Shown piece after piece: positions 8,629-16,620 of a stretch of 64,000 nucleotides of DNA. This DNA is from CAVWGP01 sp963754645. GTDB lineage: Bacteria; Pseudomonadota; Alphaproteobacteria; Bin65. The position numbers and the translations under genes are program-made. The number at the start of each line of letters is the position of its first letter. Positions within the stretch are counted from its first letter, which is position 1. Under the pieces are notes generated by a model. That model was not told the origin of the DNA. It made no database searches and was given only the letters and a program-made list of their open reading frames with translations. Where the stretch lies: the NCBI GenBank assembly GCA_963754645.1, contig CAVWGP010000004.1, forward strand, positions 868,001 to 932,000, given 5' to 3'.

Positions 8629-9572
8629 TGCACGGCCGTTCACTGGCCTTGACGACGGCCCGATCGCTCACCACGAAGTCCTGGCTCGGGGGCGGGCTAT
8701 GCCTTGCCGTCACGCTCGCGATCTGGACCGCGTGGATCATCTATACGCGGCTTGGCGTGACGCATTCGTTCGAACCGGCCGACATCGTCCTGCTGCGCTG
8801 CGGCATCGGTGGCTTGATTTTTCTTCCCTTCCTTATCGCGCAAGCCCCGGGATTGCAGCGGCGGGCTTGGTTCTGGGGGCTCGCCTTCGCCATTGCCCAG
8901 GGGCCGCTGTTTATTTTCGCGATCGCCGCCGGCCTGCGCTATGCGCCGGCCGGCTATGGAGCGGCGCTTGCGCCGGGCGTCATGCCGCTCTTCGCCGCGC
9001 TTCTGATGGCTTTCGCCTTCGGGCAGCGCCTGCGCGGCTGGCGCGTTGCCGGTCTCGTTCTCATCCTAAGCGGGACGACGATCCTTGCCCTCTACGGCGC
9101 CAGTCTCGATGCGAATTTTGCGCTCGGCTGTTTGTTGTTTCTGTCGGCCGCGCTGATGGCGGCTTTTTACGTGGTGGCGCTGCCGCGCTCCGGCCTGTCG
9201 CCGTTCATCGCGGCGGCAATGATTTCGGTCTTGTCCATGACGGCCTTCGTGCCGCTTTACTTCGCCTTCGGCGGCGGCACGCTGTCTGCCGCCAGCGGCG
9301 GCGAGATCGCGTTCCAGGTTTTGATACAAGGCGTGCTGATGGCGGTGGTATCGCTCCTCGCATACAACGGCGCCATTGTTCTGCTCGGCGCCGCGCGCGC
9401 CAGCGCGGCGCTGGCGCTCACGCCCGTCGCGACAATGGCGGCGGCGGTTCCCATTCTCGGCGAGATTCCGCACGACTTCGAGACGTTCGGCGCGATCCTG
9501 ATCAGCGTCGGCATCGTGCTGGCCAGCCGCGCCGGCCGGATCGGCCCCGCGCCGGCCCCGCTCGGATCGTGA
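8628..9572 (+). CDS. EamA/DMT-family membrane transporter
   Basis: 314 residues with about ten hydrophobic helices in two internally similar halves, the drug/metabolite transporter (EamA) pattern. Visible family features are the early helix WLGGGLCLAVTLAIWTAWII, APAGYGAALAPGVMPLFAAL at the end of the first half, and AARASAALALTPVATMAAAVPILGE in the second half, where the last E ends the signature. The ATG overlaps the preceding stop codon, which puts the gene in one operon with the 289-residue protein and probably the repeat peptide. DMT proteins export or import small metabolites; the substrate cannot be read from sequence. Export of a peptide-derived product is possible but unproven. Confidence 0.85.
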   Translation: MHGRSLALTTARSLTTKSWLGGGLCLAVTLAIWTAWIIYTRLGVTHSFEPADIVLLRCGIGGLIFLPFLIAQAPGLQRRAWFWGLAFAIAQGPLFIFAIAAGLRYAPAGYGAALAPGVMPLFAALLMAFAFGQRLRGWRVAGLVLILSGTTILALYGASLDANFALGCLLFLSAALMAAFYVVALPRSGLSPFIAAAMISVLSMTAFVPLYFAFGGGTLSAASGGEIAFQVLIQGVLMAVVSLLAYNGAIVLLGAARASAALALTPVATMAAAVPILGEIPHDFETFGAILISVGIVLASRAGRIGPAPAPLGS

Positions 9573-9581
9573 AATCCGAGC
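9560..9581. terminator. Hairpin between convergent genes
   Basis: GCTCGGAT and ATCCGAGC form a perfect 8-bp stem whose loop contains the transporter's stop codon. No T tract follows. It lies between the rightward transporter gene and the leftward RTX gene ending at 9598. Confidence 0.35.
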
Positions 9582-9597
9582 GGGCGGCGCAGCGCGA

Positions 9598-10947
9598 TCA
9601 GAACGCGCCGCTCACCTCGATATTGAGCGCGAGCTGGTTGGCGTCGACATTGAGCAGCGTGATCGTGCCGACGGTGTTGTCAAAACGGATCAGCGTGTCG
9701 TTGCCGACCTGCTGAACGAAGACCTGCTCGGCCGCGTTCAGCACCGTGATGTTGAGCAGATCGGCGCTGGTGTTGAAATCCGTCACCAAGTCGTTGCCCA
9801 TGTTGTTGGAGGCGAAGAACTCGAAGGTGTCGATGCCGGCGCCGCCGGTCAGGACGTCGCTGCCGCCTTCGCCGCGTAGCGTATCGGCGCCGCCCAGCCC
9901 ATCGAGCACATCGTTGCCCTGGCCGCCGAAGAGTTCGTTCCGGGCGTTCGAGCCGCGCAGGACGTTGTTAAACCCCGAGCCGACCAAGTTCTCGATCTGC
10001 TCGAGCGTGTCGCCTTGCGCGTCGCCCTCGCTGCCCGTGCCGGTCAGAAGATCGACGACAACGCGGGCGTTCGATTGGGAATAGATCGCGGTATCGATCC
10101 CGGCGCCGCCATCGAGCCGGTCCGCGCCGCGTCCACCATCGAGAAAATCCGCATTGTTGCCGCCGCTTAGCCGGTCGTTGCCGCCATCGCCGAAAAGCCT
10201 ATCGACGCCATCATCGCCATTGAGGCGATTGTTGTTCTGGTCGCCGGTGAGCGCGTCGTTGAACGCCGAGCCTGTGAGGTTCTCGATGCTGGTGAGCACG
10301 TCGCCGTTGGCGTCGCCGCCGGCGGCGAACCCGGTCGCGAGGTTGACGATGACGGCCTCGGCCGAGCCCACGTAAGAGGCGGTGTCCGCGCCTTCTCCGC
10401 CATCGAGCCGATCCGCGCCAATTCCGCCCACGAGCGTGTCGTTGCCGATTCCGCCGTCGAGCCGGTCATTGCCGTCATTGCCGACCAAAGTATCGAAGCC
10501 GTCGCCACCGAATATGCGATTGTTCGAGGCGTCGCCGGTGAGCGTGTCGTCGAACGCCGAGCCGGTGAGGTTCTCGATGCTGATGAGCGTATCGCCCGTG
10601 GCATCGCCGCCACCCGCGAACCCGGTCTGGAGATTGACGATGACGGCTTGTGCCGAGCCCTCATAGGAGGCGCGGTCGGCGCCCTCGCCACCGTCGAGCC
10701 GATCCGCGCCGGTTCCGCCGACGAGCGTGTCGTTGCCGATTCCGCCCTCAAGTATGTCGTTGCCGCCGCCGCCGTTAAGCGTATCGAAGCCGTCGCCGCC
10801 GCGCAGCAAATCGCTGAGCGCCGTGCCGGTGACGGTGTCGTCGCCGTTGCCGGCGTTGAACTCGATGCCGTCGAAGCCGGCCTGCAACAGATACTGCTCA
10901 AGCCCGGAAAAATTCACCACATCGTTATTTGGGGTGCCGTTGTTCAA
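9598..10947 (-). CDS. RTX calcium-binding-repeat protein (copy 1)
   Basis: 449 residues, dominated by nonapeptide calcium-binding repeats of the GGxGxDxLx type (for example GGDGFDTLNGGGGNDILEG). They come in three larger modules, each with a beta-strand insert such as ASYVGSAEAVIVNL...GDVLTSIENLTGS. The C-terminal 60 residues (FEFF...LVTDFNTSADLLNI...LLNV) are the usual secretion-signal region, so it is probably exported by a type I system; none lies in the window. The only possible starts are TTG at 10947 or a GTG ten codons in; no ATG occurs before the C-terminal part. A GACAGGAG like that before the neighbouring RTX gene lies 23-30 bases upstream of the TTG, so the original start may have been lost. 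Confidence 0.85.
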   Translation of the reverse strand: MNNGTPNNDVVNFSGLEQYLLQAGFDGIEFNAGNGDDTVTGTALSDLLRGGDGFDTLNGGGGNDILEGGIGNDTLVGGTGADRLDGGEGADRASYEGSAQAVIVNLQTGFAGGGDATGDTLISIENLTGSAFDDTLTGDASNNRIFGGDGFDTLVGNDGNDRLDGGIGNDTLVGGIGADRLDGGEGADTASYVGSAEAVIVNLATGFAAGGDANGDVLTSIENLTGSAFNDALTGDQNNNRLNGDDGVDRLFGDGGNDRLSGGNNADFLDGGRGADRLDGGAGIDTAIYSQSNARVVVDLLTGTGSEGDAQGDTLEQIENLVGSGFNNVLRGSNARNELFGGQGNDVLDGLGGADTLRGEGGSDVLTGGAGIDTFEFFASNNMGNDLVTDFNTSADLLNITVLNAAEQVFVQQVGNDTLIRFDNTVGTITLLNVDANQLALNIEVSGAF

Positions 10948-11069
10948 ACGAAGGCGTGCCTTGGGTCGTCTCCTGTCGGGTTGCTGAAAGATGAGGGATC
11001 AGTTTGCCGCGCCGCATATGCGGTTCGTCGTTGGTGAGTTGGATTATCGGCGATCGGCGGCGGCGGCGC

Positions 11070-11085
11070 TGTTACCGGGGGAACA
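11070..11085. promoter_or_regulatory. TGTT-N8-AACA palindrome upstream of RTX copy 1
   Basis: TGTTACCGGGGGAACA lies 123-138 bases upstream of the RTX copy 1 start. It matches two sites in front of RTX copy 2 in length, ends and GC-rich centre, and at similar distance. A separate 12-bp palindrome, CCGCATATGCGG, lies at 11012-11023 in the same interval. Confidence 0.55.
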
Positions 11086-11165
11086 AGCGGATGAATATTC
11101 CCGGTGCCGCCACCGCCGCGCATTCGCCCCGGCGATGGATCGTGGCGCGGCGGCATCGGACCGCA

Positions 11166-12773
11166 TCAGACGGCCACGCTCTGGTCGATCTCCCAGAAGA
11201 CCGACGCGCTGTTCGGGCCGCTGATGAGGGCGTTGAGGCCTTGGAAGGTGATCGTTCCGTCGGTGCCGCCGTCGGTGTGGACGGCGAGGACGACGTCGTT
11301 GCCGACGACGCTGAACGATACGGCCGCGTCGGCCTCGGCCTGGGTCGTCACGCCGCTCGACGACTGGAACGAGATCAGGAAAAATTCGAACGCGCTCGAG
11401 ATGAACTCAGATTCGGGCGGCTGTTCGCCGTCCGGAAAGAGCAGCGGATTCCAGTCGGTCACGGTCAGGTTGAAATCGTCCGCGCCGATCGAGAACAGGA
11501 ACGTGTCGTCGCCGCTGCCGCCGGTCACGGTGTCGGTTCCGCTCAGCGGGCCGGTGAAAGTGTCATTGTCCGCGCCGCCGTCCATCGTGTCGTTGCCGCG
11601 GCCGCCATCGAGCGTGTCGTCGTCGTCGCCGCCGTCGAGCGTGTCGCCGCCGTCGCCGCCCGTGAGGATGTCATCGCCGTCGCGGCCGACGAGCGTGTCC
11701 ACGCCGCCGCCGCCGAAGAAGCGATTGGCGCCGCTGTCGCCGCGCAGCGTGTCGCCGGAATTGGAACCGAGCACGTTCTCGATGCTGATCAGCGTGTCGC
11801 CCTGGGCGTGGCCGCCGCTGGCGATGCCGTCGCGGAGATCGATCGTCACCCCCGCGTTCGATTCGGTGTATTCGGCCGTGTCGTTGCTGGTGATGACGGC
11901 GCCGTTGTACGTTAAATCGACGCCGCCATCGACGATGTCGGCGCCGGCGCCGCCCTCGAGCCGATCGTCGCCGAGGCCGCCCCGGAGCGTGTCGTTCTCG
12001 GTTCCGCCGTTGAGATAGTCGTGGCCGCCGCCGCCGTCGAGTGTATCGAGCCCCGCGGCGCCGCTGAGAAAATCTTGGCCATTGTTGCCGGAGAGCGTGT
12101 TGTCGGCGCCGTTCCCTCCGAGATAGTCGTTGTCGCCGGAGCCGATCACGTGCTCGATGCTGTTGAGCGTGTCGCCCTGGGCCTCGCCACCAAAGGCGAC
12201 GCCGAGGTTGAGATAGACCGCGATCCCCGCGGTATTGCTGATGGAGCCGATGGTGAAATAGTCGGCGGTGTCGGAGCCGCTGCCGCCATTGAGCGCGTCG
12301 GCGCCGGCGCCGCCGCGCAAGGTGTCGTTTTCCCCATCGCCGTTGAGCGTGTCGGCGCCGAAGCCGCCGATCAGCAGGTCGTCGCCGCCGCGTCCGTTGA
12401 GCGTATCGTCGCCGAAATTGCCGGTGAGCTCGTTGCGCCGGAAATCGCCGGTCAATATATCGTTCTGCCCGGAGCCTTTGAGGTTCTCGATGCCGAACAG
12501 GAAGTCGCCCTCGGCATCGCCGCCGCGTCCCGCGCCCGTGGCAATGTTGACGATCACGCCGCCGGAGGAACTCGTGTAATCCGCCGTGTCGATGCCTTCG
12601 CCGCCGAACAAATCGTCGGCCCCGCCGCCGCCCACGAGAATATCGTTGCCACCGGCACCGATGAGCGTGTCGTCGCCGCCTTCGCCGAAGATCCGGTCGG
12701 ACAAATTGCTCCCGGTGAGCGTCTCGCCTGCCGCCGTGCCGCGGATGACGTTGATATTCGTGTTGATTGCCAT
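11166..12773 (-). CDS. RTX calcium-binding-repeat protein (copy 2)
   Basis: The start is the ATG at 12773 (MAINTNINVIRGTAAGETL), preceded by GACAGGAG with seven to eight bases of spacing; the open frame to 12962 is ignored. 535 residues of RTX nonapeptides in several blocks (GGDDTLIGAGGNDILVGGG, GGAGADALNGGSGSDTADY, GGDDDDTLDGGRGNDTMDGG), alternating with strand-rich inserts ending in GDTL-SIENV-GS. The C-terminus (FTGPLSGTDTVTGGSGDDTFLF onward) is an RTX/haemolysin-type export region. It is probably secreted, binds calcium, and could act at the cell surface. No enzymatic domain is visible. It is parallel to and similar in build to copy 1, 218 bases away. Confidence 0.88.
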   Translation of the reverse strand: MAINTNINVIRGTAAGETLTGSNLSDRIFGEGGDDTLIGAGGNDILVGGGGADDLFGGEGIDTADYTSSSGGVIVNIATGAGRGGDAEGDFLFGIENLKGSGQNDILTGDFRRNELTGNFGDDTLNGRGGDDLLIGGFGADTLNGDGENDTLRGGAGADALNGGSGSDTADYFTIGSISNTAGIAVYLNLGVAFGGEAQGDTLNSIEHVIGSGDNDYLGGNGADNTLSGNNGQDFLSGAAGLDTLDGGGGHDYLNGGTENDTLRGGLGDDRLEGGAGADIVDGGVDLTYNGAVITSNDTAEYTESNAGVTIDLRDGIASGGHAQGDTLISIENVLGSNSGDTLRGDSGANRFFGGGGVDTLVGRDGDDILTGGDGGDTLDGGDDDDTLDGGRGNDTMDGGADNDTFTGPLSGTDTVTGGSGDDTFLFSIGADDFNLTVTDWNPLLFPDGEQPPESEFISSAFEFFLISFQSSSGVTTQAEADAAVSFSVVGNDVVLAVHTDGGTDGTITFQGLNALISGPNSASVFWEIDQSVAV

Positions 12774-12792
12774 GATGCGCTCCTGTCGATCT

Positions 12793-12806
12793 GTGACCGC
12801 GGTCAC
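12793..12806. promoter_or_regulatory. Perfect 14-bp palindrome close to the RTX copy 2 start
   Basis: GTGACCGCGGTCAC reads identically on both strands and ends 20 bases before the ATG at 12773, inside the likely leader. It may be an operator or a weak hairpin. Confidence 0.4.
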
Positions 12807-12852
12807 TGGGTTCCGATGTCGCCATGAAATAGCCGGGGCGGGGCGGCGGCGC

Positions 12853-12868
12853 TGTTCCGCCGGTAACA
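12853..12868. promoter_or_regulatory. TGTT-N8-AACA palindrome upstream of RTX copy 2, proximal site
   Basis: TGTTCCGCCGGTAACA, 80-95 bases before the RTX copy 2 ATG. It shares the ends TGTT(A/C)C and GG(G/T)AACA with the sites at 11070 and 12899. Confidence 0.55.
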
Positions 12869-12898
12869 GGCGGCGCCCATGTCGATGCCCTGGCCCGG

Positions 12899-12914
12899 TG
12901 TTCCCTGGGGAACA
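12899..12914. promoter_or_regulatory. TGTT-N8-AACA palindrome upstream of RTX copy 2, distal site
   Basis: TGTTCCCTGGGGAACA, 126-141 bases before the RTX copy 2 ATG, with a near-perfect dyad. It also lies 215 bases in front of the divergent Crp/Fnr-type gene, which could be its regulator. Otherwise the interval 12774-13128 shows only GC-rich sequence. Confidence 0.58.
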
Positions 12915-13128
12915 GCGGGGCCTGTCGGCTTCAGCTAGTTTGGCTGCAACATGCGGGCCCATGGCGGGACCGCGGCGGGACTCACAATGGCTATGACAAT
13001 CGGACTATGCCGCATCCGCGGCGCGGCGGCGCTTCGGCGCGGCGCCGTTTCGGCGATGTTTGCAAGCGCGCGGCGCAACGGCATAATGGCCGTCGCGAAG
13101 TGGCGCCTTGGCATTGTCGGAGCCGCGC

Positions 13129-13827
13129 ATGCAAAGAAAGCCTGATCTCATGGCCGCGCTCGCCGCCAGCGATCTGTTCCGGAACTTTGCGGCGGAGGAT
13201 CTTGCCGCGATGAACTCGATCGCGGCCGACAAAACCTGGGCGCCCGGCACGACCATCTTCCAGCGCGGCGACGAGGGCGACGGCATGATCGTGGTGCTGG
13301 CCGGGCGCGTTCGGCTTTCGCTCCTGGCGCGCGACGGCCGCGAAATTTCGCTGAAGCACGCCGGGCCCGGCGAAATCATCGGCGAGATCGCGCTGCTCGA
13401 TGGCGGCCCGCGTTCGGCGGACGCCACGGCGCTGACGCGGACCGAGGGTTGCTTCCTGCCGCGCGCCGGCTTCCAGCGCCTGCTCGATCGGCGGCCGGGA
13501 TTGCTGCGCGCGGTCATTCCCTTCTTGTGCGCGCGGCTGCGCGACACCAACGAGCTCGTCGAAAGCCTGGCCTTGCTGCCGATCGAGGCGCGCCTGGCGC
13601 GCTTCATGCTCAAGCAGATGGCGCTCGAGGCGATCGACGAATCCGCCGAGGCCTCGTTAGCGCTCCCCATGTCACAATCAGATCTCGCGTCATTGATCGG
13701 CGCCAGCCGGCCCAAGCTCAACCGCGTGCTCATGGCCTGGGAGAAAACCGGCCTGATCGCGCGCGACGGCAAGCGGCTGCAATGCAAAGTCCGTCGGCTC
13801 CGGCAGATCGCCTTTCCGCGCGATTGA
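13129..13827 (+). CDS. Crp/Fnr-family transcriptional regulator
   Basis: 232 residues starting at the ATG that follows CGGAG by six bases. The cyclic-nucleotide-binding-type beta barrel occupies about residues 10-125 (FQRGDEGDGMIVVLAGRVRL, GPGEIIGEIALLDGGPRSAD). A long dimer helix follows, then a C-terminal helix-turn-helix (MSQSDLASLIGASRPKLNRV). There is no N-terminal cysteine cluster, so this is not an Fnr-type oxygen sensor. The window has three class III cyclase genes, so cAMP is a conceivable ligand. It is divergent from RTX copy 2, and the palindromes there are candidate targets; this link is inference. Confidence 0.9.
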   Translation: MQRKPDLMAALAASDLFRNFAAEDLAAMNSIAADKTWAPGTTIFQRGDEGDGMIVVLAGRVRLSLLARDGREISLKHAGPGEIIGEIALLDGGPRSADATALTRTEGCFLPRAGFQRLLDRRPGLLRAVIPFLCARLRDTNELVESLALLPIEARLARFMLKQMALEAIDESAEASLALPMSQSDLASLIGASRPKLNRVLMAWEKTGLIARDGKRLQCKVRRLRQIAFPRD

Positions 13828-13950
13828 GGCGGCCCCCGATCCACGAAAGGACTGCCGCCGCCGGATAGGGTGGCTCTCGCGCCTTATTCGCGCCCGGTTT
13901 ATCGCTAAACTTTCGGAGCCGAAGAATTAGAAACGAGGGGCCATCGCGTC

Positions 13951-14598
13951 ATGGACGGGACGATCACGCTCTATCATTCGCCGAACACGCGATCGTCGGC
14001 GACGCTGCTGCTGCTTGAGGAGCTGGGCGCGGCCTATGAGCTGCACGCGATCAACATGAAGGCCGGCGAGCAACGGCAGCCCACCTATCTCGCAATCAAT
14101 CCAATGGGCAAGGTGCCGGCGATCCGGCACGGCAACACGCTCGTCACCGAGCAGGTCGCGATCTTCCTCTATCTCGCAGATCTCTTTCCGGCAGCGAAGA
14201 TGGCACCGCCGCTCGGCGATCCGCTGCGCGGGCCGTATCTGCGCTGGATGGTGTTCTATTCCTCCTGCTTCGAGCCCGCCCTCATCGACCGGGCGCAGAA
14301 GCGCGAGCCGGGGCCGCCGGCGCAGTCGCCCTACGGCGATTTCGACACAGTGTTGCAAACGCTCGCGGCCCAGCTTGCCCCAGGCCCTTATCTCCTCGGC
14401 GAACGCTTCACGGCTGCCGACATCCTCTGGGGCACGTCGCTGACATGGACGACGAAGTTCAAGCTCGTCCCCGAGCTGCCGGCGATCATGGCCTATGTGA
14501 AGCGCCTCGGCGCGCGGCCGTCGAGCGCGAAGGTCGGGGCGATCGACGCCAAGCTCGCCGCCGCGCACGAAATGGCGGCAAAAGCGGGCGCGGCGTAG
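13951..14598 (+). CDS. Glutathione S-transferase family protein
   Basis: 215 residues, a normal GST length. The N-terminal thioredoxin-like domain (about residues 1-80) shows LYHSPNTRSSATLLLLEELG, with the catalytic Ser/Thr region near residue 10, and the cis-proline motif NPMGKVPAI followed by VTEQVAIFLYLADLFP. The C-terminal helical domain carries the N-capping-box motif RFTAADILWG. It probably conjugates or reduces electrophiles with glutathione in the cytoplasm. The neighbouring gene order gives no substrate hint. Confidence 0.9.
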   Translation: MDGTITLYHSPNTRSSATLLLLEELGAAYELHAINMKAGEQRQPTYLAINPMGKVPAIRHGNTLVTEQVAIFLYLADLFPAAKMAPPLGDPLRGPYLRWMVFYSSCFEPALIDRAQKREPGPPAQSPYGDFDTVLQTLAAQLAPGPYLLGERFTAADILWGTSLTWTTKFKLVPELPAIMAYVKRLGARPSSAKVGAIDAKLAAAHEMAAKAGAA

Positions 14599-14955
14599 GG
14601 CCGGCAACCGATCGCGCTGGTGGTTTCGCCGGCTCAGGAATGCCGGCCGGCGCAGGCCGGTTCCCGGTCGCGCGTTCGTGAACATCCGCGCCTGCCGGTG
14701 CCGCGTAATGAAGTGCGTGGCGGTAATCGAGGGCTGGGACTCGTCTTAACCAAATTCGACGAGCCCTTTGTCTTTTACCGCAAGAAGCCCTATGTTGCCG
14801 TTGTCGGCCGGGAGCCAACAAAGCAAAACAGACGCGTTCGAACCCATTGGGCTTGGCCTGGGTCGCGCGGCAACATACCGACGCTATGATCCGCGTCGCC
14901 CCGGGCCCCATCCCTCACATAGGGCCGCCATCGGCCCCCGATCGGAGTGCAAACT
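14599..14955. other. Intergenic region before tatA
   Basis: About 360 bases between the GST gene and tatA. Short open frames here lack ribosome sites and family resemblance. I see no hairpin, promoter or RNA that I can support. Confidence 0.4.
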
Positions 14956-15213
14956 ATGGGCATTAGTTTTTGGCATATCGTCATCGTCGTTCTCGTCGTC
15001 GTCCTGCTGTTCGGCGCCGGCAAGATCCCGCGCCTGATGAAAGACCTCGGCAGCGGCATCACGGCGTTCAAGAAGGGCTTGAAGGAGAACGAGGCCGGCG
15101 CCGCCAACGCGGCGGACGCGGGCACCGCCGCGACCCCGGCGCAACCGGCGCAGCTGCCGGCCGGCCAGGCAGCCGCCGCGGACAAGAAGCCCGACGAAGT
15201 CAAGAAAGCCTGA
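14956..15213 (+). CDS. tatA: Sec-independent protein translocase subunit TatA
   Basis: 85 residues starting at MGISFWHIVIVVLVVVLLFG. This is the single N-terminal membrane helix, followed by the FGAGKIPRLMKDLG hinge and amphipathic helix of TatA. The tail is Ala/Pro-rich and disordered. TatA oligomers form the pore of the twin-arginine pathway, which exports folded proteins. It is the first gene of tatABC, 35 bases before tatB. Several twin-arginine proteins are encoded in the window (for example at 36937, 38066 and 50049). Confidence 0.95.
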   Translation: MGISFWHIVIVVLVVVLLFGAGKIPRLMKDLGSGITAFKKGLKENEAGAANAADAGTAATPAQPAQLPAGQAAAADKKPDEVKKA

Positions 15214-15248
15214 GGCGCGGCCGGCGCGGCTTAGGCAGGCACGGTCCC

Positions 15249-15762
15249 ATGCTGGATTTCGGCTGGTCGCAGATGGTGTTGATCGCCGTCATCGCCCTGA
15301 TCGTCTTGGGCCCCAAGGAATTGCCCAAGGTGATCAAGACGATCACGGAGCTTGCCGGCAAGGCGCGGATTCTGGCGCGCGAGTTCAAATCCAGCGTCGA
15401 CGACATGGTGCGCGAAAGCGACCTCAAGACGGTCAAGGAAGACCTCGAAAAGGCCGCCTACAAGGCCGAGAGCGAGGTCAACAAGCAAGTCAGCGATCTC
15501 GGCCTCGACAGCCACACGATCATCGACGGCTCGGCGCTGCCGGCCGAACTCGGCGCTGGCCGGCTATGCGCCCGCGTCGCTGCCCGCCGTCGAGCCGCCG
15601 GAATGGGTGCAGCCCTGGCCGGCCTTGCGCGGCTTGAGCGAGCATGAGCGCAAGAAGAAGCCGCTGCGCGCCAAGGCGCCGCCGCCGGTCAAGGCGCGGC
15701 TGATCGGCGCGCCCGAAACGAAAACAGGCGCCGCCGCCGTGCGGCGCAAGGTGCGGGCATGA
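15249..15762 (+). CDS. tatB: Sec-independent protein translocase subunit TatB, frameshifted
   Basis: The N-terminus MLDFGWSQMVLIAVIALIVL then GPKELPKVIKTI is classical TatB: a short membrane helix, then an amphipathic and a long charged helix (residues 20-90). At about 15548-15552 an extra base (GAACTCGGCG) shifts the frame. The rest, LAGYAPASLPAVEPPEWVQP to RRKVRA, continues in the next frame and stops at 15762, overlapping the tatC start by four bases. Without repair the frame ends near 15647 with an unrelated Arg/Ala-rich tail. TatB with TatC forms the receptor for twin-arginine signal peptides. I treat the shift as a likely sequence error. Confidence 0.9.
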
Positions 15763-16616
15763 GCGAAACCAAGACCGAAGCCAGCGCGGCCGGCGCCAAA
15801 CTGAGCGGCAATCCCGACGATTACAAAATGCCGCTGATGGAGCACCTCGTCGAGCTCCGCAAACGCCTGTTCTGGTCGTTCATCGCATTCATTCTCTGCA
15901 CCAGCGTCGCCATGTTCTTCGCGTCCGATATTTTCAATTTCCTGGCGAATCCGCTGCTCGAAGTCTTCAAGCAAATGCCCGCCGCCAAAAAGTCGATGAT
16001 TTACACCAGCCTGCTGGAGAAATTTTTCACCAATATCAAAATCGGCATGTGGACCGGTTTTTTCGTGTCATTTCCGATCTTTGCGTTTCAAATTTGGCTT
16101 TTCGTGGCGCCCGGCTTGTACAAGAACGAGCAGCACGCGTTCCTGCCGTTTCTGATCGCGGCACCGATCCTGTTCTTCACCGGCGGCGCCTTCGTCTACT
16201 ACCTCGTCTTCCCGGTGGCCTGGCAGTTCTTCGCGCAATTCGAGCAATTCGGCAGCGCCACCGAGATCAACATCGAGATGGTGCCGAAGGTGAGCGAGTA
16301 TCTTTCGCTCGTCTTGAAGCTCATCTTCGCCTTCGGCATTTGCTTTCAGACGCCCGTGGTCCTCGGCATTCTCGCCAAGGCCGGGCTCGCCAGTGCCGCG
16401 GGCTTGGCCAAGAATTGGCGCTACGCCATCGTCATCATTTTCGTTATTGCCGCGATCATCACGCCGCCCGACGTGATCTCGCAGCTCGCGTTGGCCGTGC
16501 CGATGTGCCTGCTCTACGAGGTCGGAATTTTCATCGCCAAACGCATCGAAAAGAAACGGGCGAAGGCCGACGCCGAATTCGAAGCCGAGCTGCGCGGCGA
16601 GAAGAAATCGGGGTAA
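15759..16616 (+). CDS. tatC: Sec-independent protein translocase subunit TatC
   Basis: 285 residues with six predicted membrane helices, as expected. The signature MPLMEHLVELRKRLFWSFIA lies at the N-terminus (about residues 23-43). It is followed by APGLYKNEQHAFLPFL, the FVYYLVFPVAWQFF helix, and the conserved YLSLVLKLIFAFGICFQTPV and TPPDVISQLALAVPMCLLYE blocks. TatC is the core receptor for twin-arginine signal peptides in the inner membrane. It overlaps tatB by four bases and is followed after four bases by serS, a standard alphaproteobacterial arrangement. Confidence 0.97.
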   Translation: MSETKTEASAAGAKLSGNPDDYKMPLMEHLVELRKRLFWSFIAFILCTSVAMFFASDIFNFLANPLLEVFKQMPAAKKSMIYTSLLEKFFTNIKIGMWTGFFVSFPIFAFQIWLFVAPGLYKNEQHAFLPFLIAAPILFFTGGAFVYYLVFPVAWQFFAQFEQFGSATEINIEMVPKVSEYLSLVLKLIFAFGICFQTPVVLGILAKAGLASAAGLAKNWRYAIVIIFVIAAIITPPDVISQLALAVPMCLLYEVGIFIAKRIEKKRAKADAEFEAELRGEKKSG

Positions 16617-16620
16617 TTCC

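Noticed and set aside
10944..11156. 70-codon leftward frame just before RTX copy 1
   Set aside because: It overlaps the RTX start region, is Pro-rich and lies over the palindromic sites; more likely leader sequence.
9598..12773. Dense short repeats that could look like a CRISPR array
   Set aside because: The repeats are in frame, encode GGxGxDxLx calcium-binding nonapeptides, vary in sequence and have no unique spacers.
14620..14889. 89-codon frame between GST and tatA
   Set aside because: No ribosome site, no homology that I recognise, and Arg/Pro-rich composition typical of a shadow frame.
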